Below are positions 57,601 through 64,000 of a stretch of 64,000 bases of DNA, in pieces. The notes below the pieces were generated by a model. The model saw nothing but the letters and a program-made list of their open reading frames with translations. It had not been told where the DNA came from and did no database searches. The stretch's first letter is position 1, and the number at the start of each line of letters is the position of its first letter. The stretch comes from Hibiscus mutabilis (lineage: Eukaryota; Streptophyta; Magnoliopsida; Malvales; Malvaceae). The position numbers were made by a program, and so were the translations under genes. The stretch is taken from contig JAGYYJ010001722.1 in assembly GCA_019671005.1 (NCBI GenBank), positions 17,596-81,595 of the forward strand. Reading direction: 5' to 3'.

Positions 57601-60600
57601 ATGGCCTCTCTTTCAGGCCTTTGCCCTTCTTCCCCTTCTTTGAAGCCTAAGCATGACCGAGTCACCAAACTCACTCCTCCGATTCGCAAAGACGCACTCG
57701 CATTCTCAACTCGCTCCAACTCCAGCTCTAAGCTCTCCGTGGCTCGTAAAGTGTCTGCCGATTTGTCAAAAACGAACAACGTTGCCGTTCTGAAGAAGGC
57801 CAAGCAAGGTGGACTCCAGAAAGATCCTAAAGCGCTTTGGAGGAGGTACGTTGACTGGTTGTACCAGCACAAGGAGCTCGGGTTGTACCTTGATGTCAGT
57901 AGGATCGGGTTCTCGGATGAGTTCGTCGCGGAAATGGAGCCCCGGTTCCAAGCCGCGTTTAAAGCTATGGCGGAGTTGGAAAAAGGTGCCATTGCCAATC
58001 CCGATGAAGGACGGATGGTTGGCCATTATTGGTTGAGGAACTCTAAGCTCGCGCCTAATTCGTTTTTGCAAGTACAGATTGAGAAGACTCTCAACGCCGT
58101 TTGCAAGTTCGCTGATGACGTCATCAGTGGTAAGGTTAGTTTGGCTGTTCCTTTTTTCGCTCGCCGTAACAAGCTAGTTGAACATCAGTGTTGAAGCAGG
58201 ATTAATTTACCAATCAATTGGCTTAATCCCTTTTAAACTGCAGATTAAGCCTCCGTCTTCTCCCGAGGGTCGTTTTACTCAAATACTCTCAGTTGGGATT
58301 GGAGGTTCGGCTCTGGGCCCACAGTTTGTCGCCGAAGCATTGGCTCCTGATAATCCTCCTCTAATGGTATTTGTTCAATTATAATTTCATGCTCTTTGAA
58401 ATTTGCTTTCTAAATTAAGTTTTTGATCAAAATTTGTAGTAAAATTGCCCTGTTGAAGCATAGGTTCCTTATCCCTTGTTTTGTTAAATTGAATTGTGTT
58501 TTGGCTTTCTTTATTCACAATGATCTTTAGCCTGTTTGCAGCAATAGTGTTTATTTGTTAAAGCGATGCTCCAACTTCCCTTTTGAGATTTTGAATAGCC
58601 TTCTAACTGAATGGTTTTTTTTTCCATTACTAACTGAATGATTTTAAAGTCTTAAATGTATGCATACGTAATTAGAGTAGGCTCTTGATATTTGTTCTCT
58701 GAATTGGCAGATAAGATTTATTGATAATACAGATCCCGCTGGAATAGATCATCAGATTGCACAGCTTGGTCCTGAGCTGGCTTCTACCCTTGTAATTGTG
58801 ATTTCAAAGGTCTGCATCAAGTCATCCTTAATATCTACTTACGTTTCTTTGTTCTTGTTTTATTCTTCTTTAATTACCTGTTTAATGGACTAATTATGAC
58901 ATTTTTTTTATTTATTGAATTAAAACTTACACCATTTCAGAGTGGAGGTACCCAGAAACTAGGAATGGTCTGTTGGAAGTTCAGAAAGCCTTCCGTGAAG
59001 CTGGTCTGGATTTTTCAAAACAGGTTTTGATCTCAGCTTTTTGTTTCTGCTTTTATTTGTTTACCCTGCTTCAGAGTTTTATTTTAAAATTTTACTTTGG
59101 TTTTTAATTCAAGGTGGGTTGTAACGGGAGGATATGAAAAGGCTTTTGTAACTAGAGTTGGATTTACATTTAGACGTGTGTCATTTGGAAGTATTATTTC
59201 ATAAGTGCTGAAACCATGTATATTCACCATGTCCACAAATGGGTTTTAGCTTTTCTATTGTTTAATACTTCTACTGACTGATGTATGTTCTGCCATCACA
59301 ATGAAGAATTTTGTACAAATACTTTGTATGATCCCATGATCAGTCTTTTCCCTAATAAAAATTGGTTTATTACACTTAATGAGCTTGATGAATTTGCGAG
59401 TTATTAGATGTAGCTTGAATTTTTAAGCCGGAACCCCAGCTGAAACTATACTTAGTTTGTTCTGTATGACCCTGACATAGAAAAATCACTTTTTTTGCTC
59501 AGCAAAGCCAAATGGGATTGTTGGTGAGACTCAAACCTTGGTTCTTGCCAAGGTGCTAATGAATACTCAACCAACTAAAATCAATCCATGTTGGCCATGG
59601 AGACTTCACTTGGTATTACATAATCAACTATTGTGTTTAGATGAGTTTTTTGAATTCTAGTCTGGTTCTACTGTAATCTGGAAGCAGATTTTCCATGTAA
59701 TTTGATTTTCAGATTTATGTGTTGTTTATTTACACATTCATTGTTGTTTATTTACACATTCATGCAGGGTGTAGCTATAACACAAGAAAATTCTTTGTTG
59801 GACAACACAGCGAGGATTGAGGGTTGGGTAGCCAGATTCCCTATGTATGACTGGGTTGGTGGCAGGACATCTGAAATGTCTGCTGTAGGTCTACTTCCAG
59901 CAGCACTTCAGGCAAGTAGTCCATGGATTTAATATTTGTGGTTATCAGAGCACTTTCAGACAGTTTATCTAAGTGAATATTTCTGCAGGGAATTGAAATA
60001 AGGGAGATGCTAGTAGGTGCATCTATGATGGACAACGCCACTAGAAGCACAGTGGTAAAATTTGGACTGATGTTTTATAGTTGCTTTAATATATTTTGTT
60101 GTTGTTTTCAATTGTTTGATTAGGGAAGAATTGAATCATGATAATCACAATTTTTATTTGGTGACCTCTGGTTACTTGTCTTCATCTCATGTTGCCCGAT
60201 TTTGGAAGCTAAAGAGTTTAGTTGGCAGTTTCTAAGCATGGGAAAAACTTGTTTCTCATCTTCTGTTTGAAATGTTTTCTTGTTTCAGTATGATTTTGAC
60301 TTCCTATATTTATTTTGTATCTGGCCTGTATTCCACCTCTCATCCCCTCCCATTGACATAAATTTCTTTCCTCCTTTCCTTCAGCTCAGGGATAATCCTG
60401 CAGCATTGCTTGCTTTATGTTGGTATTGGGCATGTGATGGGGTTGGATCTCAGGTATTAAATTCTTAACAACATTACAGATCTTATGTTGTAAAATTTTG
60501 GTTTCTCATACTAAATGGCTTCTCTTGTGGGGTTTTTTAGGATATGGTTGTCCTTCCTTACAAGGACAGCTTATTACTTTTTAGTAGATACTTACAGCAG

Positions 60601-62803
60601 CTGGTTATGGAATCACTTGGCAAGGAGTTTGACCTGGATGGTAACCGGGTATGTGTAGCCATTTAAGATGACTCATTCTGCTTTATTTTAAGATGTATCT
60701 TGGAGACTACTTTTTGTTCACTAGTGGTGGCCCTTTGTAGAAAAAACCAAACTGTAGGACATTTTCTTGTCAATCAGTTTAAACACATTTCATAGTTGGT
60801 GTATTACTGGATAAAACATATGAGCTGATGTGAGGACATTTTGTTTTGGGGAGAATGATTCATGGTTTTCAATACATGACTGATTCTTATGTTAGGACAT
60901 TTAATGGTTTAATTGTTGTCAAAACTTTGTTCATTGAAGCATTTTGGCATGATCAAAGATCTGTAACTTGGTTGGATTGTTTCTAAATATTAGCAATTAA
61001 GCGATTGGGCCTCTGGTTATGCATTGATGAAATATCAGACATGTTTTATTTGTTTTGTTTGTTGACTTGGCATGACTAATAAGTAGTAGAATTGTGTCAT
61101 GAGGAACCTTATTGGTGGTCCAGTCCTTATTTCACCAAAGCCTGTTCTTTATCCCCTCAAGGCATATTATGTACAATTTATTAATATCAAAGCTATATCA
61201 AAGAACCAGAAACCTGTCAAAATGTGTTACTTGAGATCTTAAAAGTCAATGATGTGGAGCATGATGCAACTCTATTGCATTTTGTTTTTGTCTTTGTTCT
61301 TGTTTTTTTCAGGCTTTCTGTTGAATTTTCTCATTATAAACTTGTTTGAGTTGCTTTCTTACATTATTAGAATTGGTAAAAACACAATTTCTTAATTCAT
61401 CAGGTAAATCAAGGAATATCTGTTTATGGGAATAAAGGAAGCACAGATCAGCATGCGTAAGTTTTCCATATGCCTCTCTAAAAATTTATTTTTATCTGTA
61501 TTGATGAAAGTGAAGCTCAGGCCTGATGCAACTCTCCGCGTAATCAATTTATAGCTATATTCAACAGCTGAGGGAGGGTGTGCATAATTTCTTTGTGACA
61601 TTCATTGAAGTATTACGTGATAGACCCCCTGGTCATGATTGGGAACTTGAACCGGGTGTTACATGTGGTGACTACCTGTTTGGAATGCTACAGGTTTGAA
61701 ATTGCCAGTTTCCTAAAACGGGGATTTTAGTGAGTGCAGGCATGATAAAGGCTGATAATGTTTGCACTTATGACCTTGCTTGTGCAGGGAACAAGATCAG
61801 CTTTGTATGCAAATGACCGGGAGTCCATCACTGTCACTGTCCAAGAGGTGACACCTAGATCTGTTGGGGCTCTCATAGCACTTTATGAGCGAGCAGTTGG
61901 ACTTTATGCCTTGCTTGTCAACATTAATGCTTACCATCAACCTGGTAAAATATGTTTCATCTTCTATTTAGGAAATTTAGTTCTTGAAAGGGACGGAGGA
62001 GAGTATTGTTTGGTTACTTGTTGGGTCATATCTTGCAACCTAGCTGTTTGATCTAAACATTCTTGTTGGGTTAATTATATTGATTGTTCCTTTTTTTCTT
62101 CTCTCTATTTTTGGCACTTAATTTTCATCTTAGGTGTGGAAGCTGGGAAAAAAGCAGCAGGTGAAGTATTAGCTCTACAGAAGCGGGTTTTAGCAGTACT
62201 CAATGAAGCCAGGTTAGATGGCAGATGATTATGATCTGTTTATGGTGCAATTTATCTGAAGGCCTCTGATACCATTATATGTCAGATGCCTTTCCTTTAG
62301 GGCAGCAACATACTTAAAACAGTTGTTTGCTAAGTTTATCGTCATTTGATAGACTTCTTCTATGTATGTATTTTATTGTCCTTGTAAGTTAGAGTTGAAG
62401 AAAGCTACTGATATTCTCTCACTTTCTGGCATTCTAGCCTATCTTTCATTGGGCTTTGGGGTGGATAAATGTGCTTGTTTTGTTGTTTTTATGCTGATTA
62501 TGTTTTCTGTTTTAGCTGTAAACAACCTGTTGAACCATTGACTCTCGAGGAAGTGGCTGAACGTTGCCATGCTCCTGAAGACGTATGTATCAAATACTGT
62601 TCGAGGTTAAGTCTCACAACTCGGAGCAATAAAATGTTGTGCTAACCTCCTCTGTTTTGTTATTGCAGATTGAAATGATTTACAAAATCATTGAGCACAT
62701 GGCTGCCAATGACAGAGCACTAATTGCTGAAGGTGATTGTGGCTCACCGTATAGCTTAAAGGTTTTCCTAGGAGAGTGTAACATGGATGAATTGTATGCT
62801 TAA
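57601..62803 (+). CDS. PGI1: Glucose-6-phosphate isomerase, chloroplastic (one-base frameshift in exon 4)
   Basis: Interconverts glucose-6-phosphate and fructose-6-phosphate in the plastid stroma, feeding starch synthesis. Fourteen exons: 57601-58134, 58244-58366, 58711-58809, 58941-59023, 59768-59911, 59989-60054, 60385-60453, 60541-60648, 61404-61456, 61555-61693, 61788-61944, 62134-62212, 62516-62582, 62669-62803. The total fits 618 residues if exon 4 had one more base. A Ser/Thr/Arg-rich transit peptide covers about residues 1-50. Sugar-phosphate motifs: GIGGSALGP (about 196), SGGTPET (253), [15 protein letters not shown] (421), [16 protein letters not shown] (522-), the plastid (cyanobacterial-type) form. 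Exon 4 is 83 bases where every early exon is a multiple of three; GGTACC-CAGAAA lacks one C of ACC-CCA (about 58953). Read literally, the frame is lost at residue 256. The intron at 59912 uses a GC donor (CAG-GCAAGT). No other lesion is visible. Confidence 0.93.
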
Positions 62804-64000
62804 AATTAACACAATTAAAATATCAAATTCATGTTTTAGGTTTTATGCTAGTTTTTTTCAGTGGAGAAAAGAAAAAGGCACAATAAAATCGAATCACCAT
62901 GTATCTGATTTTTCCTCCGAGCCAGCAACTTCTGTCAATGTTGAGTTAAGAATAGAAATTCCAGAGTTTCCAGGATTTGATTTAAAGTAGTTCGTTGACA
63001 GCGAATTGTGATACACCATGAATTGTGAATGTTGGCTCTATGTTACATTTTTAATATATATATTTGGATGGCTATATTTCCATTTTCATATTTATATTTG
63101 AATATGTGCACGATAGAGTGTTTTAAGAGAATGAAGTCTGGTAAACATAGTTTTAAATGTACTAGTTCTCTTATGATGCATGTAGATGGGAGTTCTTGCG
63201 GTTGCTTGACGGATCTATACTCCTAAAACTATGCTTTGCCATCCTCTCAGTTTCAGCTTTTAACAGGTTCTGGAACTGTGGTTGAGGCCTGATGTCGAAC
63301 CTATCCTATCGACTTTCAACTCGAATTCAAAATCAAGTTAAAAGGAATCACCTCCTCACAAATGAGTCAGTTAAACAGGAGATAATGCCAATAGGAGTCT
63401 CCATTTTCCCATTCCGCTTTGTTCTGATTCTCCTTAAATTCAAATTTCAGAATGGGTTCGTTTTTTTTGGCTGAAGGCTTGAAAACAAGCCTTTATCTTC
63501 AAGCAACATCAATTTTCTTACATGATTAGGTAGTGGGGAATCAAAGGTTATTTCCATCTCAACAAAGATGTGAAAAAAATCTGAATTTTCCTTTTTAATC
63601 TCAAGCAATTAGAAGTAATAAACAAATCCCACTGGAATTTAAAAAGAGTCCACATATAATAGAAACTTAAAATTAACATATTACAATTTTCGGACACTTT
63701 TTTTTATCATTAAATTAAGGTTTTATTGATTGCTTTAATCATATCTTTTTTGTACATAATTTTTCAAAATTCCCATAACTGCATTGCAAACCACCCAAAA
63801 CGTTCAAATTAAAGCACATTCAGCCCACTTACGCCGTCAACAGATATAACTACTAGTGCTACATTACATCAAATATGGGGTCTCCTAACCCAATCAAAAC
63901 AAAATTAACTAATGTCCCAAACACACACCACAGCCGTCGATCATGATACTTCAAATATAATATTTTAATCATCGTGCGACTTTTGTCTTGTTCAAATATT
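62804..64000. other. 3' flank of the PGI gene
   Basis: The first few hundred bases are likely 3' UTR. ORFs at 62787-62990, 63029-63226 and 63292-63474 show no family features. The end of the window is AT-rich and holds no recognised gene. Confidence 0.4.

Noticed and set aside
57579..58071. Minus-strand ORFs opposite PGI exon 1
   Set aside because: They are shadows of the GC-rich first exon; the plus strand has the transit peptide and the PGI N-terminus.
62787..62990. ORF after the PGI stop, possible extra exon
   Set aside because: The PGI protein already ends with its usual ECNMDELYA; this is probably 3' UTR.

Overview
The window is nuclear DNA of a flowering plant (eudicot). The genes have short coding exons split by AT-rich introns with GT..AG borders, the background is very AT-rich, and plant-only families are present (ZF-HD homeobox, SAC51-type bHLH with its conserved upstream ORF, plastid-type glucose-6-phosphate isomerase, D-type cyclin). 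The protein flavour and the large Tat-like LTR elements suggest a Malvaceae genome such as cotton (Gossypium); that is inference from memory, not a database match.

Layout. 0.6-1.3 kb: single-exon ZF-HD transcription factor (minus). 2-6 kb: a cluster of small DNA transposons (Mutator-like and other foldback elements, a telomere-like MITE family, one Stowaway-like MITE). 7.1-7.7 kb: decayed LINE. 9.9-10.6 kb: two-exon PHD-like zinc-finger gene (minus) with one base missing. 13.8-14.7 kb: internally deleted copy of an ASG2/DCAF-type WD40 gene (minus). 17.6-19.8 kb: SAC51-like bHLH gene (minus) with a 53-codon conserved uORF split by an intron in its leader. 22.0-22.5 kb: hAT-type MITE with a perfect 8-bp target duplication. 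22.8-33.1 kb: two nested minus-strand LTR retrotransposons; the second keeps gag and a long minisatellite-rich non-coding region but no recognisable pol. 34.4-37.3 kb: two large foldback elements. 41.1-41.9 kb: cyclin D2-like pseudogene (minus). 42.8-44.1 kb: Mutator-like element with a 9-10 bp target duplication. 47.4-48.6 kb: probable solo copia LTR. 50.7-53.8 kb: 5'-truncated, decayed copia element (plus). 54.3-56.1 kb: organelle-targeted CutA gene (plus, 6 exons). 57.6-62.8 kb: plastid glucose-6-phosphate isomerase gene (plus, 14 exons, one GC-AG intron).

The genes do not form a pathway; they are independent single genes among transposons. The most striking result is that three otherwise intact genes (PHD-like, CutA, plastid PGI) each carry one single-base deletion in a short G or C run. 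The rest of each gene shows no other damage, so these look more like consensus-sequence errors than true inactivation. Other notable points are the conserved uORF of the SAC51-like gene and the exon-1-plus-last-exons remnant of the WD40 gene, which can still be read as one short ORF if one of two candidate donor sites is used.
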